Shown: in pieces, positions 1 through 8,689 of the stretch
Layout: every line of letters starts with the position of its first letter
Position numbering within the stretch: position 1 is the stretch's first letter
NCBI RefSeq assembly: GCF_014649375.1
Contig: NZ_BMSX01000006.1
Coordinates: 62,001 to 126,000, forward strand
Length of the DNA stretch: 64,000 nucleotides
From: Streptomyces aurantiogriseus
GTDB taxonomy: Bacteria; Actinomycetota; Actinomycetes; Streptomycetales; Streptomycetaceae
Reading direction: 5' to 3'
The notes under the pieces: model-generated
Seen by the model: the letters and a program-made list of their open reading frames with translations, nothing else
Databases searched by the model: none
Told to the model about the DNA's origin: nothing
Translations under genes and position numbers: made by a program

Positions 1-1059
1 GTCGGTGAGGGAGGTGAGCCGGGTCACCACGCCCTGGAGGTCCTTGAAGGTGGCCGCGTAGGCGGCGTTGAACGGCCAGTTCCCGCAGCCGTTGTACTGG
101 TGGTCGAACGTGTACCGGGCGGCGTGGCAGACCTGCGGGTCGGCGTACGCGGGGTCGACCCAGGACAGTTGCTCCGGGGTGAGCCGGCCGCCCCAGTACT
201 CGATGATCATCTGCGAGGAGGTCGGGCTGCACCAGGCCTCGCCACCGTTGTCGTACTCGGGGTACTGGCCCGTGTGGATCTCCTGCGAGTAGCGCGGGAC
301 GCTCAGCTCCTGCGCGAGGCCGGGCACGGAGGCCGGGACGGTGAAGCGGTCCGGCACGTCCGAGCCCATCGCGCCCACGCGCCACACCGTCGGGGTGAGC
401 TTGGTGCCGGGCCTGCGGTAGAGGGTCAGACGGAGCCGGTAGGAGGCGAGGCGCAGCCCGGTGGAGGCGTCGTCGATCGCGAACGTGTCCGTCCAGATGG
501 TGCTCCTTCCGTCGGTCTGGTCGTCGGTCGAGGTCCGCTTGATGTCCTGGTCGCCGGCCGCCCACCGCCCCATCACGTACCAGGGGGTGTCCGTGCCGTC
601 GGAGTAGGTGCCCTTCAGGTCGATCCGGAGCCAGGTGCCGGCCGGGGTGCTCGCGTTCCAGGAGGCGATGGCCTCGGTCGAGGGGACGGCGAGCCGGTGG
701 ACGGGGGACGTCCAGGTCGCGTACTCCCAGGCGGCGGTTCTGCCGGTGTGCGGGTCGGTGTAGTCGACGGTGCCGAGCGGGGTGCCGAGGACGAGGCCCG
801 GCCTGGCACCCGCCACGGGCCGGGTGCCCTGGGCGGTGCCGGCGCGCCAGTCGGCGTACGTGGTCCAGGAGCGGTGGTCGACGGTGCGGGCCGGGGCCGC
901 TTCGGAGGCCGCGGTGTCGGACGGGTCGGCGGCCGCCGGCCCCGAGCCCCCGGCGACAGCGGCGGCGACCACGGAGGCGAGGACGGTCCTGCGGGAGGGC
1001 TCATCGGTGCGGCCGGGGCGCTGATCGGCTCTGTAGGACGGTTGTTCGGCTCTGCTCAT
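1..1059 (-). CDS. C39-family secreted peptidase-like protein, cut by the window edge
   Basis: Only the first 353 codons are present; the C-terminus lies beyond base 1. The ATG at 1057-1059 starts a protein with an RR-containing signal (SRRTVLASVVAAAVAGG, near residues 22-38) that looks like a Tat export signal. A beta-rich N-terminal half is followed by the typical C39-like motif GGEAWCSPTSSQMIIEYWG, with the presumed nucleophile Cys at about residue 277. The catalytic His and Asp should lie in the missing part. The family is common in Streptomyces as an extracellular C39-like protein; its substrate is unknown. It is divergent from the next gene. Confidence 0.8.
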   Translation of the reverse strand, partial: MSRAEQPSYRADQRPGRTDEPSRRTVLASVVAAAVAGGSGPAAADPSDTAASEAAPARTVDHRSWTTYADWRAGTAQGTRPVAGARPGLVLGTPLGTVDYTDPHTGRTAAWEYATWTSPVHRLAVPSTEAIASWNASTPAGTWLRIDLKGTYSDGTDTPWYVMGRWAAGDQDIKRTSTDDQTDGRSTIWTDTFAIDDASTGLRLASYRLRLTLYRRPGTKLTPTVWRVGAMGSDVPDRFTVPASVPGLAQELSVPRYSQEIHTGQYPEYDNGGEAWCSPTSSQMIIEYWGGRLTPEQLSWVDPAYADPQVCHAARYTFDHQYNGCGNWPFNAAYAATFKDLQGVVTRLTSLTD

Positions 1060-1232
1060 GGGCGGAAGACCCCCAGGGTGTCCGAGTCGGGGCGGGTCCG
1101 GTGCATGGTGTGCGCCAACTATGGACGCAGGCAGCCGCACCTGCGAGCACTTCCGCGCGTGCCACGCCCAGGAACGCGGGAACGGGCCACTGGCGCGACC
1201 GGCGGCGGGACGCGGTCTGTGCGCCACTAGAC

Positions 1233-1850
1233 TTGCGCGCCGCACGCGCCGCACCTCCGCACACCCCAGGAACTGCCATCCACCAGCTCGCCTCCCGGCT
1301 CCGCCGTCTCCCCCCGTCCTGCGGTCCGGTCCGCCTGGTCGGCGTCGACGGGCACGCCGGCTCCGGGAAGTCCACGTTCGCGGGACGGTTGGCCGAGGCA
1401 CTGGGCGGCGCCCCTGTACTCCACCTGGACGACCTGGCGAGCCACGACGCACTGTTCGCGTGGACGGGACGTCTGCTGACCCAGGTGATCGAGCCCCTCG
1501 GCCGCGGCGCGACCGCGCACTACGCCCCCTATGACTGGCGTGCCCGCCGCTTCGGCCCGCCCCGGCCGCTCCTTCCATCCCCCGTGATCCTCATGGAGGG
1601 CGTCGGTGCCGGCCGCCGCGCCCTGCGGCCCTACCTGGCCCACCTGCTGTGGATGGACGTGCCCCGGGAGGAGGCCTGGGCGCGGGGACGCTCGCGGGAC
1701 GGGGAGGAGCAGCGGGAGTTCTGGGACGGATGGGTCCTGGCGGAGCTGCGACATTTCGCCGGGGATCCGTCAAGGCCGTACGCCGACTTGTTGGTACGGC
1801 AGTTGACGGAGGGGTACGAGGTGCTGCCGGGGCCGACGGGGACGCCTTGA
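1233..1850 (+). CDS. uridine-kinase-like P-loop protein
   Basis: A small P-loop kinase-like protein of about 200 residues. It has a clear Walker A motif (GVDGHAGSGKST), a segment HLDDLASHD in the place where uridine kinases carry the Walker B/substrate Asp, and a downstream VILMEGVGAGRR strand. It resembles the uridine kinase (COG0572-like) family annotated in other Streptomyces, but the substrate is not established. The start is uncertain. The frame is open from ATG 1101, but codon use becomes typical only after about 1270. A TTG lies at 1233. A good AGGAA (1268-1272) sits 6-7 nt before an in-frame ATC at 1278, where the conserved sequence begins. Confidence 0.7.
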   Translation: MRAARAAPPHTPGTAIHQLASRLRRLPPSCGPVRLVGVDGHAGSGKSTFAGRLAEALGGAPVLHLDDLASHDALFAWTGRLLTQVIEPLGRGATAHYAPYDWRARRFGPPRPLLPSPVILMEGVGAGRRALRPYLAHLLWMDVPREEAWARGRSRDGEEQREFWDGWVLAELRHFAGDPSRPYADLLVRQLTEGYEVLPGPTGTP

Positions 1851-1947
1851 CCGCACCGCGTTGTCACGCACCGTGAGGGACCACCCGCGATGTGGTGAAC
1901 GTGTGAAGGGCCTTGCGTTCGAACTTCGCCAAGTGCTTCAACTCAGC

Positions 1948-1977
1948 TTGACCGGGGGCCCGTACAGGACTTACGTT
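1948..1977 (+). promoter_or_regulatory. putative promoter of the candidate small RNA
   Basis: A TTGACC hexamer (1948-1953) and a TACGTT hexamer (1972-1977) are separated by 18 nt. This is a good match to a vegetative Streptomyces promoter and predicts a transcription start near 1984. Confidence 0.4.
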
Positions 1978-1983
1978 CTCAAT

Positions 1984-2053
1984 GGCGGCAATCGAAGCCG
2001 CCCCAGGACGCGAAGCCCCCGGTTGTTCCCCCGTGATCGGGGGCTTCGTTCTG
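1984..2053 (+). ncRNA. candidate small RNA or leader RNA ending in a strong terminator
   Basis: Downstream of the putative promoter lies a compact structured stretch. It begins with hairpin GGCGGC (1984-1989) / GCCGCC (1997-2002) with a 7-nt loop. A perfect 11-bp stem follows, CGAAGCCCCCG (2011-2021) with CGGGGGCTTCG (2038-2048), and then TTCTGT. The 3' GGGGG can pair with either of two CCCCC runs (2016-2020 or 2028-2032), so two folds compete. No plausible small ORF is seen. It could be an independent sRNA of about 70 nt or an attenuator for the ATPase gene that starts some 290 nt downstream. Confidence 0.4.
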
Positions 2054-2339
2054 TCCGCAGCCCGCCTTCCGCGCCTCTTCTGAACGCAACATGGCGTTGT
2101 CCGCTCACCCTGGGTCACCGTCCGCGGCGCGCCCCCTTCTGCTCCCACCTCGTCAAACGGCCTGTGCGGCACCCTACGGCGGGCGACGTCCCCGCGGGTA
2201 CGATGCCCTCGATGCGACCTGGGGACAACTGCTGCGCGCACCTTGCAACTCCGGTCCGCGGCACAGTGGTTCGACCAAGGCAGCCGACAGGCGACGGCCC
2301 GGCGGCATACCGACGGGGGCACGGTTTGTGGGGGACGTG
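2054..2339. other. intergenic stretch without a recognisable gene
   Basis: No supported coding region is seen here. Codon use of the frames open through it is not typical of the genome. It is presumably the 5' region of the AAA ATPase gene. Confidence 0.5.
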
Positions 2340-4205
2340 ATGGACTTCGGCACGCAGGGCCCCGAGGCCCCGGCCGACCTCGCCTGGCTGCGAGGCGTGG
2401 ACGCCTACACCATGGGCGCCTATCCGCAGGCGGAGGAGGAGTTCCGCACCGCGGTGCGGATCGATCCCGGGATGGCCGACGGCTGGCTCGGACTGCACGC
2501 GCTGCGCGTCGACACGACGACCGCGCTGCTCAGGATGTTCCGGCACCGCGACCGCTTCGGCGAACAGCGCACCCGGCACCGTCGTACGCTCAACTCCTGG
2601 TACTGGCTGGGCTGGTGGGTGCAACCGGTGCTGGAGAGCCCCCGCGACCTGCTCCTCGCGCACGCCTCGCACTGGCTGGACGGCCGGCACGTCCCCGAGC
2701 TGGACCGGGCGCTCGCCGGGCTTCCGCCGGTCGACACCGATCACCAGATCCGCTTCCTGCACGCCTGCCGCGCCTACCTGGTCAAGGACTGGGAACAGCT
2801 CGTCCGCCACACCGACCCGCTCCTGAACGACCCGCTGCTCGGCATCGAGGCCGGCCTCTTCGGCGGCATGGCCCGGGTCCGGCTGGAAATGTACGGTCAG
2901 GCCGAGCCGCTGCTCTCGGCGGCCCTGATGCGCTGTCGCAGCGAACAGCCCCAGCGCAAGGAGCTGCGGTACTGGCTGGCCAGGGCCCACGAGGGCACGG
3001 GCCGTTCCGCGGCCGCCCTCCCCCTCTACCGGGCGGTCCACCGCGTCGATCCCGCCTTCATGGACACCTCGGCCCGGCTCGCCGCGATCGCCGAGGGCGA
3101 CGGCTACGACGATCCCGCCGACCTCGCCGCGATCACCCTCACCGGGGTCGGCCAGGACACCGGGGACGGGCCGGACGCCCTCGACCCGCTGTTCGGCACC
3201 GAGGGGCGGGACCTGAAGCTCACCGACCCCTCCGACCTGCCGCCCGTCGCTCCCCTGCCGTCGGTGACCGACCCGGTGGTGCGCGAGAAGACGCTGGTGC
3301 CCTCGGTGCTGCCCGCCGGTCCCACCGACCCCGTCCTCCTGGAGGAGGCGCTCGCCGAACTGGAGCGCATGGTGGGCCTGGAGCCGGTGAAGCGCCAGGT
3401 CAAGGCCCTGTCGGCACAGCTCAACATGGCCCGGCTGCGGGCCGGGCAGGGCCTCCCGGTCCAGCCGCCCAAACGGCATTTCGTCTTCTCCGGCCCGTCC
3501 GGCACCGGCAAGACCACGGTGGCCCGCATCCTCGGCCGCGTCTTCTACGCCCTCGGCCTGCTCGGTGGCGACCACCTCGTGGAGGCCCAGCGGGCCGACC
3601 TCGTCGGCGAGTACCTCGGCCAGACCGCCGTGAAGGCCAATGAACTGATCGACTCCGCGCTGGGCGGAGTCCTCTTCGTCGACGAGGCGTACTCCCTGTC
3701 CAACTCCGGTTACGGCAAGGGCGACGCGTACGGCGACGAGGCCCTGCAGGTGCTGCTGAAGCGGGCCGAGGACAACCGGGACCACCTGGTGGTGATCCTG
3801 GCCGGCTATCCGGAGGGCATGGACCGCCTGCTTGCAGCGAACCCCGGACTGTCGTCCCGCTTCACGACGCGTGTCGACTTCCCGTCGTACCGACCGCTCG
3901 AACTCACCTCGATCGGTGAGGTCCTCGCCGCGGAGAACGGGGACGTGTGGGACGAGGAGGCGTTGGACGAGCTGCGGTCGATCGCCGGGCATGTGGTGGA
4001 CCAGGGGTGGATCGACGAGCTGGGGAACGGGCGGTTCCTGCGGACGTTGTACGAGAAGAGCTGTGCCTATCGGGATCTGCGGTTGTCGATGTATCCCGGG
4101 GCCTTGTCGCGTGACGACTTGTCGACGTTGCGCCTGCCTGACCTGATGCAGGCGTACGGGGAGGTGCTGTCGGGGAGAGGGCCGCAGGATCCGTCGGCGA
4201 TGTGA
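2340..4205 (+). CDS. AAA ATPase of the EccA/CbbX (SpoVK-like) family
   Basis: The protein is 621 residues. The N-terminal half is helical and TPR-like (for example YPQAEEEFRTAVRIDP near residue 25). The C-terminal half is a classical AAA+ domain with Walker A GPSGTGKTT (about residue 385), Walker B GGVLFVDEAYSL (about 440) and a sensor/arginine-finger region around SSRFTTRVDFPSY. This architecture is that of EccA, the cytosolic ATPase of type VII secretion systems, and of CbbX/SpoVK proteins. No ESX genes lie nearby, so a role in secretion is only an inference. The start chosen is ATG 2340, preceded by GGGGGA at 5 nt; a GTG directly before it is an alternative. Confidence 0.82.
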   Translation: MDFGTQGPEAPADLAWLRGVDAYTMGAYPQAEEEFRTAVRIDPGMADGWLGLHALRVDTTTALLRMFRHRDRFGEQRTRHRRTLNSWYWLGWWVQPVLESPRDLLLAHASHWLDGRHVPELDRALAGLPPVDTDHQIRFLHACRAYLVKDWEQLVRHTDPLLNDPLLGIEAGLFGGMARVRLEMYGQAEPLLSAALMRCRSEQPQRKELRYWLARAHEGTGRSAAALPLYRAVHRVDPAFMDTSARLAAIAEGDGYDDPADLAAITLTGVGQDTGDGPDALDPLFGTEGRDLKLTDPSDLPPVAPLPSVTDPVVREKTLVPSVLPAGPTDPVLLEEALAELERMVGLEPVKRQVKALSAQLNMARLRAGQGLPVQPPKRHFVFSGPSGTGKTTVARILGRVFYALGLLGGDHLVEAQRADLVGEYLGQTAVKANELIDSALGGVLFVDEAYSLSNSGYGKGDAYGDEALQVLLKRAEDNRDHLVVILAGYPEGMDRLLAANPGLSSRFTTRVDFPSYRPLELTSIGEVLAAENGDVWDEEALDELRSIAGHVVDQGWIDELGNGRFLRTLYEKSCAYRDLRLSMYPGALSRDDLSTLRLPDLMQAYGEVLSGRGPQDPSAM

Positions 4206-4237
4206 GCTGCGTCGAGGCGCGGCCGGTGGGAAGCCGA

Positions 4238-4265
4238 CGCCGGGTGGGGTTTCGCCCACCCGGCG
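4238..4265. terminator. bidirectional terminator hairpin
   Basis: A perfect 11-bp stem, CGCCGGGTGGG (4238-4248) with CCCACCCGGCG (4255-4265) and loop GTTTCG, lies between the convergent ATPase and CNNM genes. Confidence 0.75.
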
Positions 4266-4273
4266 GTGCGCGC

Positions 4274-4335
4274 GGGGTGCCTCCCCCTCTCGGCTTCGCT
4301 CGGACAGGAGGTGCCCCCATGCCCGGGGGCACCCC
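4274..4335. repeat. composite GC-rich hairpin element
   Basis: Three segments can pair in alternative ways. GGGGTGCCTCC (4274-4284) pairs with GGAGGTGCCCC (4307-4317, two G-U pairs). GGTGCCCCC (4310-4318) pairs perfectly with GGGGGCACC (4325-4333). The loop TCTCGGCTTCGCTCGG looks like a dispersed intergenic hairpin that I recall from many Streptomyces genomes. It lies just after the stop of the CNNM gene and may add to termination. Confidence 0.5.
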
Positions 4336-4362
4336 GTCGCCCAGCGGCACGACTGCCCGCAG

Positions 4363-5460
4363 CTACGTGGCCAGCGCCTCCTCCGGCTCCCCGCTCATCT
4401 GCGGTCCCGTCACCCTGACCTCGGCCACAGCCCTCGACGCTTCCCGGTGCGCGGGATCCGTCACCTCGCCGACCAGCAGCTCGAGTACGTCCTCCAGAGC
4501 CACCAGCCCCAGCACCTTCCCGGAGGCGTCGGCGACCTGCGCCAGATGCGTCGCCGCGCGCCGCATCACCGTCAGCGCGTCGTCCAACGGCAGCTCCGAG
4601 CGGAGGGTCGTCATCGGGCGCCACACCTGCTGGGGGACCGCCCGTTCGGACTCCTCCAGGTCGAGGACGTCCTTCACATGGAGATAGCCCATGAAGGCGC
4701 CGTTGTCCGCGGCGACCGGGAAGCGGGAGTAGCCGGTGCGGGCGGTGAGTTCGACGATCTGCCCCGGGGTGACCGACGGGGGGACCGTCACCAGGGACTC
4801 GCGCTTCAGCAGCACGTCCGTGACCGGGCGGGAGCCCAGCTCCAGGGCGTCCTCCAGCCGCTCCTGCTCCTCGGGGTCGAGCAGACCGGCCTGGCCGGCG
4901 TCCTCCACCAGCCGGTTGAGCTGCTCGCTGGTGAAGACGGCCTCGACCTCGTCCTTGGGCTCGACGCGGAAGAGGCGCAGGATGCCCTGGGCGCAGGCAC
5001 CGAGGGCGACGGTGATGGGCCTGCAGAAGCGGGCGAAGTAGACCAGGCCGGGGCTGAGCCACAGCGCGGCCTTCTCCGGGGCGGCCATGGCGAGGTTCTT
5101 CGGGACCATCTCGCCGATGACGAGGTGGAAGAAGACCACGGCGGCGAGAGCGATGACATAGCCCAGCGGATGGATCATGCCGTGCGGCAGGTGGATCCAC
5201 TCGAAGACCGGCTCCAGCAGATGCGCGACCGTCGGTTCGGCGACCGCGCCCAGGGTGAGGGAGCAGACGGTGATGCCGAACTGGGCGGCGGCCATCATCT
5301 GGGGCAGGCGCTCCAGACCGTAGAGGACCTGGCGGGCCCTCGCCGTGCCGAGGGGTTCGATCTGACTGCGGCGGACGGAGACGAGGGCGAACTCGGCGCC
5401 GACGAAGAAACCGTTCGCCAGCACGAGGAGGCCGGCGAAGGCGAGTTGGAGGACGCTCAT
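4363..5460 (-). CDS. CNNM/CBS-domain membrane protein (short hemolysin-C-like)
   Basis: The protein is 365 residues. The N-terminal DUF21/CNNM transmembrane domain (LQLAFAGLLVLANGFFVGAEFALVSVRRSQ, read in two parts, residues 4 to about 180) is followed by a CBS pair around residues 205-330 (SRFPVAADNGAFMGYLHVKD; LGLVALEDVLELLVGEV). It lacks the C-terminal CorC/HlyC domain found in its neighbour. Family members are linked to magnesium or cobalt export and ion homeostasis. Its ATG overlaps the TGA of the upstream paralogue by 4 nt, so the two are translationally coupled and probably act together, perhaps as a heterodimer. Confidence 0.85.
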   Translation of the reverse strand: MSVLQLAFAGLLVLANGFFVGAEFALVSVRRSQIEPLGTARARQVLYGLERLPQMMAAAQFGITVCSLTLGAVAEPTVAHLLEPVFEWIHLPHGMIHPLGYVIALAAVVFFHLVIGEMVPKNLAMAAPEKAALWLSPGLVYFARFCRPITVALGACAQGILRLFRVEPKDEVEAVFTSEQLNRLVEDAGQAGLLDPEEQERLEDALELGSRPVTDVLLKRESLVTVPPSVTPGQIVELTARTGYSRFPVAADNGAFMGYLHVKDVLDLEESERAVPQQVWRPMTTLRSELPLDDALTVMRRAATHLAQVADASGKVLGLVALEDVLELLVGEVTDPAHREASRAVAEVRVTGPQMSGEPEEALAT

Positions 5461-6782
5461 CGGGCGACCTCCACGACCGCGCCGGTGCGCACGAGCCGGA
5501 CCCGTTCGGCCCGGTAGTGGCCGACGCGGCGCACCGCCAGCCGCCAGCCGGGCAGCTCGGCCCGGTCACCGACGGCCGGGATCCGGCCGAGCAGGTCGGC
5601 GACGAGCCCGGCGACCGTCTCGTACGGTCCCTCCGGCACGTCGAGGCCTATGCGCTGGAGCGTGTCGACACGGCAGCTGCCGTCGACGTCCCAGGCGGGC
5701 CGGCCGTCCTCGGGCGGGGCGGCGGCGAGTTCGGGCGTGTCCAGCCCGTCGTGCTCGTCGCGGACCTCCCCGACGATCTCCTCGACGATGTCCTCCAGGG
5801 TCACCACGCCGGCCGTGCCGCCGTACTCGTCGACGACGACGGCGATGGGCTGCTCGCTGCGCAGCCGGGCCAGAAGGGGCTGGACGGGCAGGGTCTCGGG
5901 AACGAGCAGGGCCGGGCGGGCGATACGGCCGAGCGGGGTGCGCAGCCGGTCGTGGACGGGGACGGCCAGTGCGTCCTTGAGGTGGACCATGCCGACGATC
6001 TCGTCGATCTTCTCGCGGTAGACGGGGAAGCGGGACAGGCCGGTGGCGCGGGTCAGGTTGACCACGTCCTCGGCGGTGGCCGACGCCTGCAGGGCGCTGA
6101 CCTTCACCCGCGGGGTCATGACGTGCTGCGCGGTCAGCTCGGCCAGCGACAGGGTCCGTACGAAGAGGTCGGCCGTGTCCTGTTCGAGGGCGCCGGCCCG
6201 GGCGGAGTGCCGGGCCAGGGAGACGAGTTCACCGGGGGTACGGGCGGAGGCCAGCTCCTCGGTGGGCTCCACGCCCAGGGCGCGTACCAGGCGGTTGGCG
6301 ACGGCGTTGAGGCCGGCGATGACCGGCCGGAACAGGCGCGCGAAGGCGTACTGCGGGCCGGCGACGAAGCGCGCGACCTGCATCGGCTTGGACACGGCCC
6401 AGTTCTTGGGCACGAGTTCACCGATCACCATCTGCACGGCGGAGGCCAGCAGCATGCCGACGGCGACCGCGACACCGGAGACGGCGCCCTCGGGGATGCC
6501 GACCGCGGTGATCGGGCCGTGCAGCAGCTCCGCGAGCGCGGGTTCGGCGAGCATGCCGACGACGAGGGAGGTGATGGTGATGCCGAGCTGGGTGCCGGAG
6601 AGCTGGAAGGACAGCTCCTTGAGCGACTCGACGACCGTACGGGCTCGTCTGTCGCCTTCGGCGGCGGCCTTCTCGGCGTCCGGGCGCTCCACGGTGACGA
6701 GGCCGAACTCGGCGGCCACGAAGAAGCCGTTGGCGAGAATGAGCAGGAACGCGGCTGCCAGGAGCAGCAGGGGGGTGGTCAT
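5457..6782 (-). CDS. CNNM/CorC-HlyC-type membrane protein with CBS domains
   Basis: The protein is 441 residues in the full family layout. The CNNM/DUF21 transmembrane domain covers residues 1 to about 195 (LLLLAAAFLLILANGFFVAAEFG). The CBS pair lies around 215-335 (DEYGGTAGVVTLEDIVEEIVGEVRD, read in parts). A C-terminal CorC_HlyC domain ends near RAERVRLVRTG. It is the first gene of a two-gene operon with the shorter paralogue, overlapping it by ATGA. An ion-transport or ion-sensing role is the family inference; nothing in the sequence fixes the metal. Confidence 0.88.
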   Translation of the reverse strand: MTTPLLLLAAAFLLILANGFFVAAEFGLVTVERPDAEKAAAEGDRRARTVVESLKELSFQLSGTQLGITITSLVVGMLAEPALAELLHGPITAVGIPEGAVSGVAVAVGMLLASAVQMVIGELVPKNWAVSKPMQVARFVAGPQYAFARLFRPVIAGLNAVANRLVRALGVEPTEELASARTPGELVSLARHSARAGALEQDTADLFVRTLSLAELTAQHVMTPRVKVSALQASATAEDVVNLTRATGLSRFPVYREKIDEIVGMVHLKDALAVPVHDRLRTPLGRIARPALLVPETLPVQPLLARLRSEQPIAVVVDEYGGTAGVVTLEDIVEEIVGEVRDEHDGLDTPELAAAPPEDGRPAWDVDGSCRVDTLQRIGLDVPEGPYETVAGLVADLLGRIPAVGDRAELPGWRLAVRRVGHYRAERVRLVRTGAVVEVAR

Positions 6783-6910
6783 GATGCCGCCGCCTCCGCA
6801 GAGCCGCGGACTGAGAGGTCGCAGTCCGCGCTATGTCGGCAGGGGGCGGCGCAGGTACTACAGGACGATCCGTCCATCGCCGGAGATGATCACTCCTCGG
6901 GTAGCAGGAA

Positions 6911-6967
6911 CCCCTGTGCGCCGGCACGGCACGACAGGGGCGGAGGCGCAAGGGACGCGTCTCCGCC
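6911..6967 (-). terminator. tandem terminator hairpins after the rib-his operon
   Basis: Two inverted repeats lie downstream of the PH-domain gene: CCCCTGT (6911-6917) with ACAGGGG (6934-6940), and GGCGGAG (6939-6945) with CTCCGCC (6961-6967). They share two bases, so only one can form at a time. They separate the riboflavin-histidine operon from the CNNM pair. Confidence 0.55.
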
Positions 6968-7017
6968 ACCAGATTAATCAAGACAGGGGCTTCTGCGGCA
7001 GGGTGGACGACCCCGAG

Positions 7018-7473
7018 TCAGCCCCGATCTTCCTCGGGGTGGTGGACGGAGCGGGCCTCGACGAGGCTCCGGAGCGTGCGCGCGTCGGCGATGGCACGCT
7101 CCTTGGCGATGCCCGGCTGGATGCCGAGCGCGGGCAGGCTGGTGCCGTCGCTGAGGTTCAGGAAGACCCAGGGATCACCCGGGCGGAGGTTCACCTGGAG
7201 GATCTCCGCCCAGGCCAGGCGCCTCCTGCTCGCGATGTTCACGACGGTGACGCCGGAGTCCTCGGCGACGACCCTCACCCGGGCGAGCTGGGCCAGCACC
7301 CAGAAGATGAGGCCGCCGGTGACGACGAAACTGAGCCGCTCCCCCGGGCCGAGCTGCTCCAGCAGCAGCGCGACGGCGGAGATGACGAGGAAGATCACCA
7401 CTCCGGCCGTGAGCAGCACCGCGCGGGTGCGGCCCGGCCGAAAGGTGACGGGCAGGGTGGGCAGGTCGGACAT
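7018..7473 (-). CDS. small membrane protein with a bacterial PH-like domain
   Basis: The protein is 151 residues. Two N-terminal membrane segments (AVLLTAGVVIFLVISAVALL, about 19-38; LSFVVTGGLIFWVLAQLARV, about 47-66) are followed by a beta-rich PH-like domain with the pattern SRRRLAWAEILQVNLRPGDPW. It starts 13 nt after the hisG stop, so it is the last gene of the riboflavin-histidine operon. Its function is unknown; the association with hisG is probably positional. Confidence 0.8.
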   Translation of the reverse strand: MSDLPTLPVTFRPGRTRAVLLTAGVVIFLVISAVALLLEQLGPGERLSFVVTGGLIFWVLAQLARVRVVAEDSGVTVVNIASRRRLAWAEILQVNLRPGDPWVFLNLSDGTSLPALGIQPGIAKERAIADARTLRSLVEARSVHHPEEDRG

Positions 7474-7486
7474 CTTCCCGGAGATT

Positions 7487-8335
7487 TCAGAGACGGCAGG
7501 CGTGGATGGCCGTGGTCAGGATGGCGCGGGCGCCGATGTCGTACAGGTCGTCCATGATCCGCTGCGCCTCCTTGGCGGGGACCATGGCGCGGACGGCGAC
7601 CCAGCCCTCGTTGTGCAGCGGGGAGACGGTCGGCGACTCCAGGCCGGGCGTGAGGGCGACGGCCTTCTCCAGCTGCTCGACGCGGCAGTCGTAGTCCATC
7701 ATCACGTAGGTCCGGGCGACCAGGACGCCCTGGAGGCGGCGCAGGAACTGCTGCACCTTCGGTTCGTCCGCGTCGGCGCCGGTACGGCGGATGACGACGG
7801 CCTCGGACTTCATGATCGGCTCGCCGATGACCTCCAGACCCGCGTTGCGCAGGGAGGTGCCGGTCTCCACGACGTCCGCGATGACCTCGGCCACACCCAG
7901 CTCGATGGCGGTCTCGACGGCGCCGTCGAGGTGGACGACGGACGCGTCGACGCCGTTGTCGGCGAGGTGCTTGGCGACGATGCCCTCGTAGGAGGTGGCG
8001 ACCGTCATGCCGTTGAGGTCCTGCACGCCGTTCGCCGTGCCGGGCTTGGTGGCGTAGCGGAAGGTGGAGCGGGCGAAGCCCAGCGGGAGGATCTCCTCGG
8101 CGTTGGCGCCGGAGTCGATCAGCAGGTCGCGGCCGGTGATGCCGATGTCGAGGCGGCCGGAGGAGACGTAGATCGCGATGTCGCGGGGGCGGAGGTAGAA
8201 GAACTCGACCTCGTTCTCCGGGTCGACGATCCGCAGCTCCTTGGACTCACGGCGCTGCTGGTAGCCGGCCTCATGCAGCATCTCCGCCGCAGGGCCGGAC
8301 AGGGAACCCTTGTTGGGGACGGCGATGCGCAGCAT
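7487..8335 (-). CDS. hisG: ATP phosphoribosyltransferase, long form
   Basis: HisG condenses ATP with PRPP, the first step of histidine synthesis. The protein is 282 residues, the usual length of the long, hexameric form that carries its own C-terminal ACT-like regulatory domain and needs no HisZ. Family motifs are visible: LRIAVPNKGSL at the N-terminus, DIGITGRDLL near residue 75, and a PRPP-type loop around GVAEVIADVVETGTSLR. It lies 47 nt downstream of hisE. Feedback inhibition by histidine through the C-terminal domain is a family expectation. Confidence 0.97.
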   Translation of the reverse strand: MLRIAVPNKGSLSGPAAEMLHEAGYQQRRESKELRIVDPENEVEFFYLRPRDIAIYVSSGRLDIGITGRDLLIDSGANAEEILPLGFARSTFRYATKPGTANGVQDLNGMTVATSYEGIVAKHLADNGVDASVVHLDGAVETAIELGVAEVIADVVETGTSLRNAGLEVIGEPIMKSEAVVIRRTGADADEPKVQQFLRRLQGVLVARTYVMMDYDCRVEQLEKAVALTPGLESPTVSPLHNEGWVAVRAMVPAKEAQRIMDDLYDIGARAILTTAIHACRL

Positions 8336-8382
8336 GAGGCGAGCTTCCTTCGTTGTTCGTACGGAAAGGGGTGCGGGGCGGC

Positions 8383-8655
8383 TCAGAGGTGGGCGTAGAC
8401 GTCGTCCAGGGAGATCCCGCGGGCGACCATCATCACCTGGACGTGGTACAGCAGCTGCGAGATCTCCTCGGCGGCCGCGTCCTTGCCCTCGTACTCGGCC
8501 GCCATCCAGACCTCGGCGGCCTCCTCGACGACCTTCTTGCCGATGGCATGGACGCCCTTCTCGACCAGTTCGGCGGTGCGGGAAGTGGCGGGGTCGCCGG
8601 TGGCGGCCTTCTGCTGGAGCTCGGCGAAGAGCTCCTCGAACGTCTTCTTGGACAT
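8383..8655 (-). CDS. hisE: phosphoribosyl-ATP pyrophosphatase
   Basis: HisE hydrolyses phosphoribosyl-ATP to phosphoribosyl-AMP, the second step of histidine synthesis. The protein is 90 residues, starting [14 protein letters not shown]; a start four codons upstream is possible but the downstream ATG gives the conserved N-terminus. The MazG-like helical core shows [11 protein letters not shown] with the metal-binding Glu residues. HisE is separate here, not fused to HisI. It follows ribH by 34 nt and precedes hisG. Confidence 0.96.
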   Translation of the reverse strand: MSKKTFEELFAELQQKAATGDPATSRTAELVEKGVHAIGKKVVEEAAEVWMAAEYEGKDAAAEEISQLLYHVQVMMVARGISLDDVYAHL

Positions 8656-8689
8656 GGTGCTGCCCACCCTAGCCGTAATGCCGGTGGGG

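Noticed and set aside
2115..4259. A minus-strand open frame of 714 codons opposite the AAA ATPase
   Set aside because: Antisense shadow; the plus-strand frame has the AAA+ motifs.
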